A stretch of DNA of 64,000 nucleotides from Arthrospiribacter ruber (lineage in GTDB: Bacteria; Bacteroidota; Bacteroidia; Cytophagales; Cyclobacteriaceae): positions 186,001 to 250,000 of the forward strand of contig NZ_RPHB01000002.1 in the NCBI RefSeq assembly GCF_019343195.1, given 5' to 3'. The notes beneath the pieces are model-generated. The model did not search any database. It saw only the letters and a program-made list of their open reading frames with translations, and was not told where the DNA came from. The translations under genes were made by a program, and so were the position numbers. Positions within the stretch are counted from its first letter, which is position 1; the number at the start of each line of letters is the position of its first letter. Shown one piece after another: positions 53,771-62,904 of this stretch.

Positions 53771-54100
53771 ATGTATACAATTGTAATCGGGTTCACGACT
53801 GTTGGTTTTATCTTAAACTACCTCAGCTCGAGGCGGGTAATCCTTTCTTCACATACCGTGTTAAGAACCTGGGCTTATGCCAATGCTTCTACAAGCAAGG
53901 TCTTGGGTTTGGCATCCTTAACTTTGGGGCTGATCCTCCACATCATGCAATTGGGCTTTGGTTCCGGAATTTTTTCCTTCTTGGTCATTCTGATGACGGC
54001 AGGAAGCCTTGTTGTCCTCCTCTATCCACTTAATATATTCAATTTCAGAGTTCTATTGCTGCTTTTCGCAATAAGTCTGATTCTCGAACTGTTCATCTAA
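53771..54100 (+). CDS. Small inner-membrane protein (possibly DUF3325-like)
   Basis: A 109-residue hydrophobic protein with about three to four membrane segments: TIVIGFTTVGFILNYLSS, then after a polar stretch GLASLTLGLILHIMQLGF and FLVILMTAGSLVVLLYPL. The ATG at 53771 is preferred; one at 53732 adds 13 polar residues. Small proteins like this (DUF3325/DUF3649 groups) often sit between TonB receptors and PepSY proteins in iron clusters. Assignment to DUF3325 rests on context and topology only. Confidence 0.55.
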   Translation: MYTIVIGFTTVGFILNYLSSRRVILSSHTVLRTWAYANASTSKVLGLASLTLGLILHIMQLGFGSGIFSFLVILMTAGSLVVLLYPLNIFNFRVLLLLFAISLILELFI

Positions 54101-54105
54101 GTCCT

Positions 54106-54402
54106 ATGCCAGCCAACAAAAAACACCTTTCTACCTGGAGCCAAAGACTGACTAAGATTTCAGCCGGATTTATCGGGGGCTATATGGTCTCAGTTTCATT
54201 TTTCATTGCCCTTGCATTTTGGACTGACCATATCAACATGGTGATGACCTTAAGGTATGCCGGATTTATTCTCTGGGCTTTCTTGATGGTTTTTGCATTC
54301 CTGGCCAAAAACGGTTGGAAAGTATGGGGAATCTACCTGCTGGTAACATCAGTTTTTGCAATTGCCATTTATTTTGGACAAATCTATAGACCTCTACCAT
54401 GA
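54106..54402 (+). CDS. Small inner-membrane protein (possibly DUF3649-like)
   Basis: A 98-residue protein with three hydrophobic segments (about 18-36, 45-64, 70-90) and an N-terminus KKHLSTWSQRLTKISAGFIG. The pattern RL-(x)n-GGY and a WxWAFLMVFAFLAK-like middle resemble the iron-cluster DUF3649 proteins; the assignment is tentative. It starts five bases after the previous gene, and its stop overlaps the next start by four bases (ATGA), so it is coupled to the PepSY-TM protein. Confidence 0.55.
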   Translation: MPANKKHLSTWSQRLTKISAGFIGGYMVSVSFFIALAFWTDHINMVMTLRYAGFILWAFLMVFAFLAKNGWKVWGIYLLVTSVFAIAIYFGQIYRPLP

Positions 54403-56024
54403 ATATCAGAAATTACAACATCCTCTTCCATACCCATACCATCAGTGGAATCATCATCAGTGCAGCCCTTTATGTCATTTTTTTCGCTGGATCCTATTCA
54501 TTTTTCAGGGATGATATAGAGGCATGGGAGAGAAATGAAGCGGTCACTGAGCAGGTTTTTTTAGAAACAGATTTTAACCGGTTGATAGACACATTGGCCT
54601 CCCGTCATGAATTGGGCAACAGGGATATCACCATCCGCCAATATAAGCTCAGCCAAAGGGCCAACGTAAGCATTTCGGCCACCAAAGACACTACACAAAG
54701 TGCTGCTGGCACACCTGGTAGTTTCTTTTACACCAACCTCAAAGACTTTAGCTCAACAGATTATAGAAGCTCATATACCTTGGGTGAGTTTCTGTACAGG
54801 CTCCATTTTTTCGCACAATTGAACCTGTATGGGAGGTCAGGCTATATGCTTGCGGGTTTTGTCACTTTCTTTTTTCTTTTTGCACTGATCACAGGGGTCT
54901 GGATCCATTGGGACAAGATCATTTCTAACTTTTACCTTTTCCGTCCACAGGCAAAGCTTAAAAACCTTTGGACTGATGCGCATACCGCATTGGGAATTTT
55001 GGGTCTTCCCTACCAGTTTATTTTTGCCGTAACCGGCGTCTTTCTCATTATAGGAACTACTGTGATGGCACCTCCGGTGCTGTCTCTGATTTATAAAGGC
55101 GACCAGGAAAAACTCTACGAAGACATGGGGTTTAACCCACCTGTGTATGAATTAAATTACCAAAAGCTCGAAAAAATCCCTGATATAAATCTGATGCTCA
55201 AAAAAGCGGGGGATAAATGGGGAGATTTTGAATTAAAATCAATCTCATTGTATTCTTATGGAGATCAAAATATGCATATCTCCATTCAGGGTGCACCTTA
55301 TCCTAAGTCCAGATTTTCAGGCAAAGGAGAGGCAATCTTCAATGCCCATGACGAAGAACCCGTTTACCATCAAGACCTAAATAGCAACCCGAACTATCTT
55401 CATGCATCGGCTGATGTATTGAGAAAACTTCATTTTGGCGATTTTGGGGGTTTGGGGCTTAGGATTGTCTATTTTATTCTAGGATTGGTATCCTGTTTTG
55501 TAATCCTATCAGGTGTCATGGTATGGCTGGTAGCACGGGACAAAAAAAGCACTCCGGACATCAAGCGGAAATTCAATGCCTGGCTGGTTTGGATCTACCT
55601 GGCCCTTTGCCTGGGCATGTATCCTACTACAGCTATTGCATTCTTTGCTGTCAAAGTATTTTTGACAGAACTTAACCCTGATCCCATGAGATTTATATTT
55701 CAGGTGTTCTTCTACAGTTGGCTGGGTATCACAGTGCTGCTGACCGCACTCAGGAACAACCGTTCCATAACGAAATATAGTCTTTTGTCTGGTGCGGTCA
55801 TCGGACTCACTATCCCTATTGCCAACGGTATGGTCACAGGAAACTGGTTCTGGAGCACTTTCAACAGTGATCAGGTCCAACTTTTTACCGTGGATATGCT
55901 TTGGTTGACCACTTCTCTGATTTCCTTGTGGACTTTTTACAAAATGAACCGGACGGAGAGCCCGGAACCAGCATCAGAATCTATTGCAAAGCCTATCAAA
56001 AAACATTCCCTTCAAAACACCTAA
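54399..56024 (+). CDS. PepSY-associated TM helix protein, long form
   Basis: A 541-residue inner-membrane protein. It opens with YNILFHTHTISGIIISAALY (helix 1), followed by a periplasmic domain, LITGVWIHWDKIISNFYLFR (helix 2 and cytoplasmic edge), DAHTALGILGLPYQFIFAVT (helix 3), a second periplasmic PepSY-like domain, and at least five further helices from 360 to 515. Conserved His residues before helices suggest haem ligation. It is longer than the 402-aa relative at 48677. Translationally coupled to the small protein upstream. Likely role: electron transfer to ferric chelates. Confidence 0.76.
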   Translation: MNIRNYNILFHTHTISGIIISAALYVIFFAGSYSFFRDDIEAWERNEAVTEQVFLETDFNRLIDTLASRHELGNRDITIRQYKLSQRANVSISATKDTTQSAAGTPGSFFYTNLKDFSSTDYRSSYTLGEFLYRLHFFAQLNLYGRSGYMLAGFVTFFFLFALITGVWIHWDKIISNFYLFRPQAKLKNLWTDAHTALGILGLPYQFIFAVTGVFLIIGTTVMAPPVLSLIYKGDQEKLYEDMGFNPPVYELNYQKLEKIPDINLMLKKAGDKWGDFELKSISLYSYGDQNMHISIQGAPYPKSRFSGKGEAIFNAHDEEPVYHQDLNSNPNYLHASADVLRKLHFGDFGGLGLRIVYFILGLVSCFVILSGVMVWLVARDKKSTPDIKRKFNAWLVWIYLALCLGMYPTTAIAFFAVKVFLTELNPDPMRFIFQVFFYSWLGITVLLTALRNNRSITKYSLLSGAVIGLTIPIANGMVTGNWFWSTFNSDQVQLFTVDMLWLTTSLISLWTFYKMNRTESPEPASESIAKPIKKHSLQNT

Positions 56025-56088
56025 AAATGTAAAAGACTAGTTGAAAAAGGAATCACAACAAGAAGAAAACCCAAAACAATTATATACC

Positions 56089-56505
56089 ATGAAAACGTTA
56101 ATTGCATATTTTACAATCAAAGGAAGAGCTGAGGAAGCTTTGAAATTCTACCAACACTGTTTTGGCGGTGAGATTCTATTTATCCAAAGGTTTTCAGAAA
56201 CTTCCTACGAGGTTTCCGAGTCCTACAAAACCAAGATTTCCCATGCTGAATTCAAAGCGGAAAACATCCATTTTTATATTTCAGATGGATTCGAAAAAGA
56301 AGCAGTCAATTTCGGAAATGGGATAGGAATGACCATTAATTTTGATATTGAAGAAGAACATCAAGCCGTTTTTGAAAAGTTAAAAGTAGAAGGAGAAGTC
56401 ACTTTTGAGCTATTTCAGACTACGATTGATTCCAGTTTAGTCTGTGTCATCGATAAGTTTGGAATTCACTGGTACCTAAACTACAAGAAAAACCAAACAT
56501 CTTAA
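56089..56505 (+). CDS. VOC-family (glyoxalase/PhnB-like) protein
   Basis: A 138-residue protein with the PhnB-type opening TLIAYFTIKGRAEEALKFYQ HCFGGE (read as one run) and a FHIS-like middle (ENIHFYISDGF), ending VIDKFGIHWYLNY. These are the beta-alpha-beta-beta-beta modules of vicinal-oxygen-chelate proteins. The usual substrate of such stand-alone PhnB-like proteins is unknown. The ATG at 56089 is preferred over a TTG at 56041 since the family starts here. Preceded by 64 bases with no obvious operon link to the PepSY gene. Confidence 0.75.
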   Translation: MKTLIAYFTIKGRAEEALKFYQHCFGGEILFIQRFSETSYEVSESYKTKISHAEFKAENIHFYISDGFEKEAVNFGNGIGMTINFDIEEEHQAVFEKLKVEGEVTFELFQTTIDSSLVCVIDKFGIHWYLNYKKNQTS

Positions 56506-56950
56506 ATGCTTATTTAAACTGCTGACTCCTTAGGATAGAAGCGATTCAGTAATCCGAATAAATGATATTTTTATAATTCACCGAATCCGGTTTAACAGGA
56601 TAAGGGGACGATCCTTACTTGGACACCCAAGGATCTCCTGAAAAACTCAAGTGACCAGATGAGTTAAATCCAGATCTGATTCAAGTTTGGTCAGTCTTTT
56701 TATTTGTTTGTGTAAAAATACTCTGTAAAGGGTATTTTCGGTTGTGAGGATTTGGTAGGTTTACATTTACTAACTCTTGACTAAGTCCGCCAAAACCTAA
56801 GTTAGTGAAATAAAAATGAAGAGAACGCAAAAAGCTATGGAAGGAAAGGGTTTTCACTTTATCACATTCAATTGGTAAAGTAGACTCAGAAAAAAACCCA
56901 GGTGGAAAGGCAATATCTGATTAACCAATTTAGAGGATAAACTAACAAAA
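56506..56950. other. Gene-free stretch
   Basis: About 445 bases with no supported gene. Around 56740 the segment GTGAGGATTTGGTAGGTTT resembles GTGAGGATTTGACAGGTTT at about 61727, in the gene-free stretch before the acetyltransferase gene; a shared regulatory element is possible. Confidence 0.4.
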
Positions 56951-57577
56951 ATGACCGATGAAAGCTTTAATGATCCTAATCGAGGAATGAATATTCTCAT
57001 TTCAATTGTTTCTCAAATCATTAAATTAAACAAAGATGAAGAAACATTGATTAGAGCTTTATTCAAAGTAAAAAAATTCAATCAAGGAGATTATTTTCTT
57101 GAAGAGGGAAAAGTCTGCAAAGAGATTGGCTTTATAACAAAAGGGCTTGTAGCATATTTTATAGACTCGGTGGAACTACATGTTTATGATTTTTGCCAGG
57201 AAAATGAATTCGTCAGTAATTACGAAAGCTTTTTAAACCAATCTGAATCTTCGAAATCAATTTCGTGCTTAGAGGACACTGAAATGTTATGTATAACTTT
57301 TAATGACTTACAGGTTTTATACAAAAAGATTTCTGAAGGACAAAAGCTAGGCCGTATAATTAGCGAAAACCTGTTTTTAGATGCTATTGAAAAACTAACT
57401 TCTTTTTATACTGAAAGTCCTGAAGCCAAATATGAGCGGTTTTTAAAAAAATATCCTGATTTGATCCAGAGAATACCTCAATATTATGTTGCTTCATTTG
57501 TAAATGTCAAACCTCAATCTTTAAGTAGGATCAGAAAACGCATGTTAAATAAATCAAAAGTTAACCCAGGTGAATGA
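56951..57577 (+). CDS. Crp/Fnr-family transcriptional regulator
   Basis: A 208-residue regulator: an N-terminal cyclic-nucleotide-binding-like domain (FNQGDYFLEEGKVCKEIGFI TKG, residues about 45-70, read as one run) and a C-terminal winged helix ending VNVKPQSLSRIRKRM. It lacks the Cys cluster of Fnr and the full cAMP pocket, as usual for Bacteroidota members. It precedes the siderophore-interacting flavoprotein by 52 bases on the same strand, so the pair may be one unit. The effector is unknown. Confidence 0.8.
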   Translation: MTDESFNDPNRGMNILISIVSQIIKLNKDEETLIRALFKVKKFNQGDYFLEEGKVCKEIGFITKGLVAYFIDSVELHVYDFCQENEFVSNYESFLNQSESSKSISCLEDTEMLCITFNDLQVLYKKISEGQKLGRIISENLFLDAIEKLTSFYTESPEAKYERFLKKYPDLIQRIPQYYVASFVNVKPQSLSRIRKRMLNKSKVNPGE

Positions 57578-57629
57578 CTTCAATGTGTTCGTAAGATAAT
57601 TTTGTCAAAATCAAAATAAGATAAAATTT

Positions 57630-58352
57630 ATGAACATTGAAGAACGGATTTTCACGAAATTATTTTTGAATGAAGCTTTTGTAATTGACAAAAAAAAGCT
57701 GACAGAAGAGGTTTTTCATTTCAAATTGAAAGGAGACATACGTTTTTCAAACTACAAACCCGGTCAACATCTCCGGCTATTATTGTACCCGAAACAAGCA
57801 GGAAAGCTTCGTGACCGGGTCAGAACCTATTCAGTCTGGAACTACAACAAAAGCAAAGAAGGATCAGTAGTAGACCTTGCTATTTGCACCAGTTCAGAAG
57901 GACCTGGAAGCCGATGGGCTTTAGAATCGGAAATTGGAACTCCTCTTTTCATTTCTGACCCACTTGGTAAATTCACATTGGAGGAGTCCAAAAAGAGTAT
58001 TTTATTCATTGGAGATGTTTCGGCGCTTGCCCATTTTTATTCTTTCAGAAAATACCGCAAAGAAAACCAAAGCATCAAGGGAATATTTTATGGGACGGAT
58101 GAGACAGGCTTATTTCAGGATTTTGATGGATCACGGCCATTTTCATTTCATCCTATCAATAAGGGAAATGATCTTCAATTTTTAAATTATTGTCGCGAAC
58201 TAAAATTTGACCATGACACCATGATTTATATTGGTGGTGAAGGTAATATGACTGTAAAACTGCACAACTTATTTTTAAGGGATTTGGGAGTTTCAAGAAG
58301 GCAGCTTAAGGCAAAACCATTCTGGATGTCAGGCAAAACAGGTTTGGAATAA
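57630..58352 (+). CDS. Siderophore-interacting FAD-binding reductase (ViuB/SIP-like)
   Basis: A 240-residue cytoplasmic flavoprotein. The FAD-binding motif RVRTYSVW lies at about 68-75, LGKFTL follows near 112, and the NAD(P)-binding half opens with SILFIGDVSALAHFYSF. The C-terminus FWMSGKTGLE corresponds to the terminal YWRxG-type motif of SIP proteins. Such enzymes reduce ferric siderophores after import, which suits the uptake island upstream. It follows a Crp/Fnr regulator. Confidence 0.78.
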   Translation: MNIEERIFTKLFLNEAFVIDKKKLTEEVFHFKLKGDIRFSNYKPGQHLRLLLYPKQAGKLRDRVRTYSVWNYNKSKEGSVVDLAICTSSEGPGSRWALESEIGTPLFISDPLGKFTLEESKKSILFIGDVSALAHFYSFRKYRKENQSIKGIFYGTDETGLFQDFDGSRPFSFHPINKGNDLQFLNYCRELKFDHDTMIYIGGEGNMTVKLHNLFLRDLGVSRRQLKAKPFWMSGKTGLE

Positions 58353-58538
58353 AGAATAATTCGATATTTCAATTAAGGTGATCAGTTGGACAAAAATGAT
58401 TTTTGGATAGGAAAGAGAAATTTGACTTTGAGAGAAATACACATAGGCCAAGTAAAGAAAATTGGGACGGCAATAGGTTAAGACATTGCATTAATGGATT
58501 TAGATGCGAAGTAGACCTATCTATGAAAAGTGGGAAAA

Positions 58539-58739
58539 ATGAACTACAATGATGAAGCAATAGACTATTTATATGGGAGGTACTCAAATACACCGCCCGA
58601 AGGTCACACCCTTAATTCTGTCATTGAGGATATTTTGGAACTACCTCCAAGATCTTTTAAAGATTGCATAGCTGAAAACATTAAATCATTTCGACAACAT
58701 AAACAAAAAAAAAAAAATGATGAGTACAAAATTTTCTAA
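58539..58739 (+). CDS. Small hypothetical protein
   Basis: A 66-residue charged protein (MNYNDEAIDYLYGRYSNTPP ... IKSFRQHKQKKKNDEYKIF) with no signal peptide or known motif. The ATG at 58539 is preceded by GGGAAAA; a GTG at 58530 is also possible. Its end runs through an A12 tract and overlaps the next start, so the frame near the stop could vary by slippage. I do not recognise it. Confidence 0.42.
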   Translation: MNYNDEAIDYLYGRYSNTPPEGHTLNSVIEDILELPPRSFKDCIAENIKSFRQHKQKKKNDEYKIF

Positions 58740-59445
58740 GTATACTATAACATTAGCATTGCTTTTTGTAGGTTTTAATGCAAATGCTCAAAATAAAAAT
58801 CAATGGAAATTTAATGGATCATTTGGCTTTGGATATTCCACAATTACAAATATGCCTGAGGATATTTACAATCAAGGTCGCGAAAATATTCAGTTGGGGC
58901 TTTTGATTGAAAGGAGGATTAACGACAAGTTTTCAATAGTATCACTGGCTGAATTGGATATTCTTAATTATAACTTTGATGGTTATATAAGAACCGACCC
59001 ATCGGAGTCAAGAATAATTCTTGCGCAAGCACCTCCCGGCATTAAATACACTGGTCTAAGTCAAACTGCCATAGGATGGAGTGTACTGGGAAGATACCAT
59101 TTTAAAACACGAACTTTTCAAGACACTGAATGTGTAGAAGGTGGTTGCAGAAAAGAAGGTGCTCTATTTTTACAAGGAGGCCTTAGATTTTCGAGTCCAC
59201 TAAATAGTAGTTACTACTTTAGAGAAAATACTGAACAATCTAATATACGTCTCAATAGTTATGTAAACAGAGCCTTGTTTCAAGCAGAACTTTCTATAGG
59301 TGTAAAAGGTAGGCTAAATAACTTTTTTAGCATACTCAATTCTTCTTCAGTGGGGGTGATATACCAATTCACTCCGATATTCAAAACCGGAAAAAATACA
59401 ATCGCCCTAAACCCTATTCATCTTTCTTGGAGGTTTTTGTTATAA
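58720..59445 (+). CDS. Outer-membrane beta-barrel-like exported protein
   Basis: A 241-residue protein with signal peptide MSTKFSKYTITLALLFVGFN then ANAQ. The mature part alternates aromatic and polar residues in strand-like runs (WKFNGSFGFGYSTI, IGWSVLGRYHFKTRT, GALFLQGGLRFSSP) and ends in LSWRFLL, a terminal strand as in small outer-membrane barrels. It has two nearby cysteines (ECVEGGC) in a loop. The specific function is unknown. The start overlaps the end of the small gene upstream; the second ATG at 58720 directly after a poly-A run is preferred. Confidence 0.62.
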   Translation: MSTKFSKYTITLALLFVGFNANAQNKNQWKFNGSFGFGYSTITNMPEDIYNQGRENIQLGLLIERRINDKFSIVSLAELDILNYNFDGYIRTDPSESRIILAQAPPGIKYTGLSQTAIGWSVLGRYHFKTRTFQDTECVEGGCRKEGALFLQGGLRFSSPLNSSYYFRENTEQSNIRLNSYVNRALFQAELSIGVKGRLNNFFSILNSSSVGVIYQFTPIFKTGKNTIALNPIHLSWRFLL

Positions 59446-59898
59446 ACTTGCCCCATTACATGACAAATTTGATGATTTGTTGAAGGGCAATTTCCGGAAA
59501 ATAAACCCTAAGAAATTCAGCTTCTGAATCCAATTGTTTAATTTGATATGTATATCCGAAATCATTCAGGCATCCAATTTAAAGTGGGTCTTAAATCACC
59601 CTGATCCCGAGTCCTCTAGATCCGATCCACCAAGGCGGACAAGTTACTTGTAGGTATTGATCAAATGCAAACATTAAATTTTATTATTTGATATTACTGG
59701 CAAAGTAGGATAAAATCACATTAATATATTTAAGTTTTTGAAACATAAAAACAATAAAGTCAAACGCACAGGAAAATTTTAAAAGACAAGAGAACCAGGC
59801 CTGCCCGCCACCCAAAACTCACTTTTTGCCAAATGACAAATGATTCCATTTTTTATTGAGCCAGCTTTGTACCATTAATAACTTAAAAAAATAAAAAA
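59446..59898. other. Gene-free stretch
   Basis: About 450 bases with no supported gene. The last 60 bases are AT-rich and probably carry the promoter of the SDR gene. Confidence 0.4.
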
Positions 59899-60720
59899 AT
59901 GGTAAAGACAGTTTTAGTAACAGGTGCATCGGCAGGAATCGGAAAAGCAACAGCAATATATTTGGCACAAAACGGCTACAATGTATACGGAGCTGCACGC
60001 CGAACAGAGAAAATGCAAGACTTAAAAAAACACGGCATAAAACCAATTTCTTTGGATGTTACCAAAGAAGAAAGCCTTGTTGCTTGTATTAAACAAATTT
60101 TGGAAGAAACAGGTAGCATTGACGTTTTAATCAACAATGCAGGATCAGGCTATTATGGTGCCTTGGAAGATATGCCAATGTCTGATGCAAAATATCAGTT
60201 GGAAGTAAATGTTTTTGGAGTGGCACGTTTAATACAATTGGTATTGCCCGCTATGCGAAAAAACAATTACGGTAAAATTGTAAACATTTCATCGGTTGGT
60301 GGTAAAGTAACCTTGCCCATGGGCGCATGGTATCACGCAAGTAAATTTGCTATTGAAGGATTGAGTGATGCGCTTCGAAAAGAAGTAAAGTCGTTCGGAA
60401 TTGACGTAATAGTCATTGAGCCTGGAGGCACTAAATCCGAAATGACAGGACTTGGAACTGAATATATGTCAAGAGTTTCGGGCAATACCGGATACAGCAC
60501 TTTGGCAAAAGGCGTAATCAATATGTATGCAGCATTAGAAAAAAATGCAGCCGATCCGATTGTCATTGCAAAGCTTATCAAACAAGGCATTGAATCAAAT
60601 AGTCCGAAAACCAGGTATGTTGGTGCTTCGGGAGCAAAAATGATGTTATTTTTAAGAAAAATGCTGTCCGATAAAATGTTTGACAAACTGATCATGAGCC
60701 AAATGAAATCGGGCATATAA
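59899..60720 (+). CDS. Short-chain dehydrogenase/reductase (SDR)
   Basis: A 273-residue classical SDR. The NAD(P) motif TGASAGIG lies at residues 8-15, NNAGSG near 84, catalytic Ser in VNISSVGG near 134, and YHASK near 149. ARR after the second strand suggests NADP preference. It is typical of the uncharacterised oxidoreductases found next to Crp-type regulators in Bacteroidota. The substrate is unknown. The ATG follows an A-rich tract. A Crp/Fnr gene follows after 106 bases. Confidence 0.85.
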   Translation: MVKTVLVTGASAGIGKATAIYLAQNGYNVYGAARRTEKMQDLKKHGIKPISLDVTKEESLVACIKQILEETGSIDVLINNAGSGYYGALEDMPMSDAKYQLEVNVFGVARLIQLVLPAMRKNNYGKIVNISSVGGKVTLPMGAWYHASKFAIEGLSDALRKEVKSFGIDVIVIEPGGTKSEMTGLGTEYMSRVSGNTGYSTLAKGVINMYAALEKNAADPIVIAKLIKQGIESNSPKTRYVGASGAKMMLFLRKMLSDKMFDKLIMSQMKSGI

Positions 60721-60826
60721 CCTGCTCCAGACCTAGAAACGATAATCTGTGGTGCGACCTGCCTGCAGCAGTCAGGAATTCCTTGTGACCGTTGAGAATC
60801 AAACACCATACACTTGAAATAAAACT

Positions 60827-61396
60827 ATGGAAGCACTAATCAATTATTTATTACAATTCGGAAATTTGAACAAACAGCAAATTGATTTCATTACAAGCAA
60901 GTCAAGGGAATTAGCACTTCGAAAAGAAGACTATTTTTCAGAGGCCGGCAAAATTGCAAAACAGGTTGGTTTCATTTTGGACGGTATACTCCGGGTTTGC
61001 TATTATAGCAATAAAGGTGAAGATATTACCAAATATTTTATAGACGAAAACAATTTTGTTGTGGACCTGGACAGTTTTGAAAACAAAATTCCTTCTTCAA
61101 GATATGTCCAAGCCGTTACGGACTGCAAATTAATTGTGTTTCCCGAATATAATTGGGAAGAAATCTCCTATACCATAGTTGGATGGGAAAGTATTGTAAA
61201 TAAGATCATCAAAAAATCATTGATTCAAAAGTTAGACAGAAGAAGCCCTTTGGTTTCGGAAGATGCCACAACCCGATACTTGGGGTTTATAGAAAAATAC
61301 CCACAACTTATCAATCGCATTCCACTTTCTTATTTAGCTTCCTACCTCGGCGTGACACAATCTTCCTTGAGCAGAATTAGAAAAAATATCCGCTGA
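60827..61396 (+). CDS. Crp/Fnr-family transcriptional regulator
   Basis: A 189-residue regulator: cNMP-binding-like fold (LALRKEDYFSEAGKIAKQVG then FILDGILRVCYY) and C-terminal helix-turn-helix LSYLASYLGVTQSSLSRIRK. It is only loosely similar to the one at 56951. The SDR gene directly upstream on the same strand is its probable partner or target. Confidence 0.82.
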   Translation: MEALINYLLQFGNLNKQQIDFITSKSRELALRKEDYFSEAGKIAKQVGFILDGILRVCYYSNKGEDITKYFIDENNFVVDLDSFENKIPSSRYVQAVTDCKLIVFPEYNWEEISYTIVGWESIVNKIIKKSLIQKLDRRSPLVSEDATTRYLGFIEKYPQLINRIPLSYLASYLGVTQSSLSRIRKNIR

Positions 61397-61908
61397 TATT
61401 CCTGAAATTATTTTTCCCGCAGAAACAGGCTGAAATAGGTCAGCTGATAACCATATCTCCTAACATTCAGTCCACCGGATAAAATCCTTGTTTCTACCAG
61501 TTCTATCCGCAATCCTTAGAGGATAAATGTATCAATGGGAGTAGCCGCCAAGAATAGTGATCTTTGTGGCAACTTGCCCCTTTGAGTTGGTTTTACTCCT
61601 ATCCGCAGGATCATTTCCAACTTATACTTTTCTTTTTTTAAAATTCCCTTCAAGTACCAAAAGATCCGGAATCCGGAGTTTGATTTTTATTGGTGAAATT
61701 TCCCTGGACAGTGTAATTTAGGTGGTGAGGATTTGACAGGTTTGAAGGATAAAAATAATCGATAACAATTAGAAAGGTCATGATGAAAATGCTTCTTAAT
61801 AAGTTTACAGAAAGTCTATCATGTCACACGGATAGCAAATAACAAAAACATAAACCAAAACTCAAAAATTTTTGAAAAAAAAAGTATTGACAGCATTTTG
61901 AATTATTT
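61397..61908. other. Gene-free stretch
   Basis: About 510 bases without a supported gene. GTGAGGATTTGACAGGTTT near 61727 resembles a segment at about 56740. The last 50 bases are A-rich and likely form the leader of the acetyltransferase gene. Confidence 0.4.
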
Positions 61909-62538
61909 ATGGATATGAAAACATTGATTGACATAGAAAAGTGGAGCAGAAAAGAACATTATTTATTCTTTTCCCAGTTTGAGGAACCTTTTTTTGGCGT
62001 TACGGTAAATATAGATTGCACATCAGCCTATAAGACCGCAAAAGAAAGTGGCAATTCATTTTTTTTGTATTATTTATTCAGAGCTTTGAAAACAGCCAAT
62101 GAAATAGAAAATTTCCGGTACAGGATCATCGATAAGCAGGTATATATCTTTGACAGCATAAACGCTTCTCCTACTATCAATCGGCCAAACGGTACTTTTG
62201 GTTTTGCATATTTGGAGTATTCCCAGGGCGAGAGCGATTTTTATGCAAAGGCTATAAAGGAGATAAAACGTGTACAGCAATCGAATGATTTAATGCCTGC
62301 GGTTTCCGGAGAAAACGTCATTCATTTTTCGGCTATACCCTGGATAGACTTTACCGCCCTTTCCCATGCCCGAAGTTTTTCTTACCCAGACAGTTCACCA
62401 AAAATATCTTTTGGAAAAGTAACCGAGCAAAGAGGCGTAAAAACAATGCCTGTTTCAATTCACGGACATCACGGTCTAATTGACGGCTATCATGTTGGGC
62501 TTTTTGTTGATAGGTTTCAAGAGCTAATGAAGAATTAA
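61909..62538 (+). CDS. Chloramphenicol acetyltransferase-like protein (CatA type)
   Basis: A 209-residue protein of the trimeric CAT family. FEEPFFGVTVNIDCTSAY opens the fold, FRYRIIDKQVYIFDSINAS lies in the middle, and the active-site motif HGHHGLIDGYHVG is at 185-197 with the HHxxxD arrangement of the catalytic site. SFGKVTEQRG precedes it, as in CAT. The acceptor may be chloramphenicol or another small hydroxyl compound, since chromosomal family members vary. Met1 or Met3 could be the start. No resistance claim can be made from sequence alone. Confidence 0.82.
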   Translation: MDMKTLIDIEKWSRKEHYLFFSQFEEPFFGVTVNIDCTSAYKTAKESGNSFFLYYLFRALKTANEIENFRYRIIDKQVYIFDSINASPTINRPNGTFGFAYLEYSQGESDFYAKAIKEIKRVQQSNDLMPAVSGENVIHFSAIPWIDFTALSHARSFSYPDSSPKISFGKVTEQRGVKTMPVSIHGHHGLIDGYHVGLFVDRFQELMKN

Positions 62539-62851
62539 TAAGACAAGAATTCTAGAAACAATTGTTTTTTACATTGAAAAATCAAAAGACAAGCTAGTTG
62601 CTACCGATCTAAATGGAACGTCAATAAGAGCCAAATTAGTAGAAAGTACAACGGAAGCTGTTCTTGGAGGCGATATAGGACACGTTTCACTTCAATTTGA
62701 ACTATCAGAATCAATCCACTCTGAACAAAAAATAATAGAAATTGAAGAAAATATTAAAATCAATTTCGACAGAAACACTTTCACTTTAATACTTTTAAGT
62801 GCTCATTACAAAGATGGCCAATATTTATCAAACCTGTCTACTTCAGACTGA
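62531..62851 (+). pseudogene. 5'-truncated or startless open frame
   Basis: A 106-codon frame between two TGA stops with no ATG, GTG or TTG in its first half. It reads FYIEKSKDKLVATDLNGTSI and continues LVESTTEAVLGGDIGHVSLQ, ILLSAHYKDGQYLSN to TGA. Codon use and composition look coding. It begins within the end of the acetyltransferase gene. It could be a 3' remnant of a gene whose start was lost when this region was assembled, or a gene using a rare ATT start. Family not recognised. Confidence 0.4.
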
Positions 62852-62904
62852 ATCGCTTAATTGGCAAGGCTTAAATGAAACGGGCCCAAAATAAATAACA
62901 GCAA

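Noticed and set aside
60333-60809. 158-codon minus-strand open frame over the SDR gene
   Set aside because: Antisense shadow of an SDR with complete catalytic motifs.
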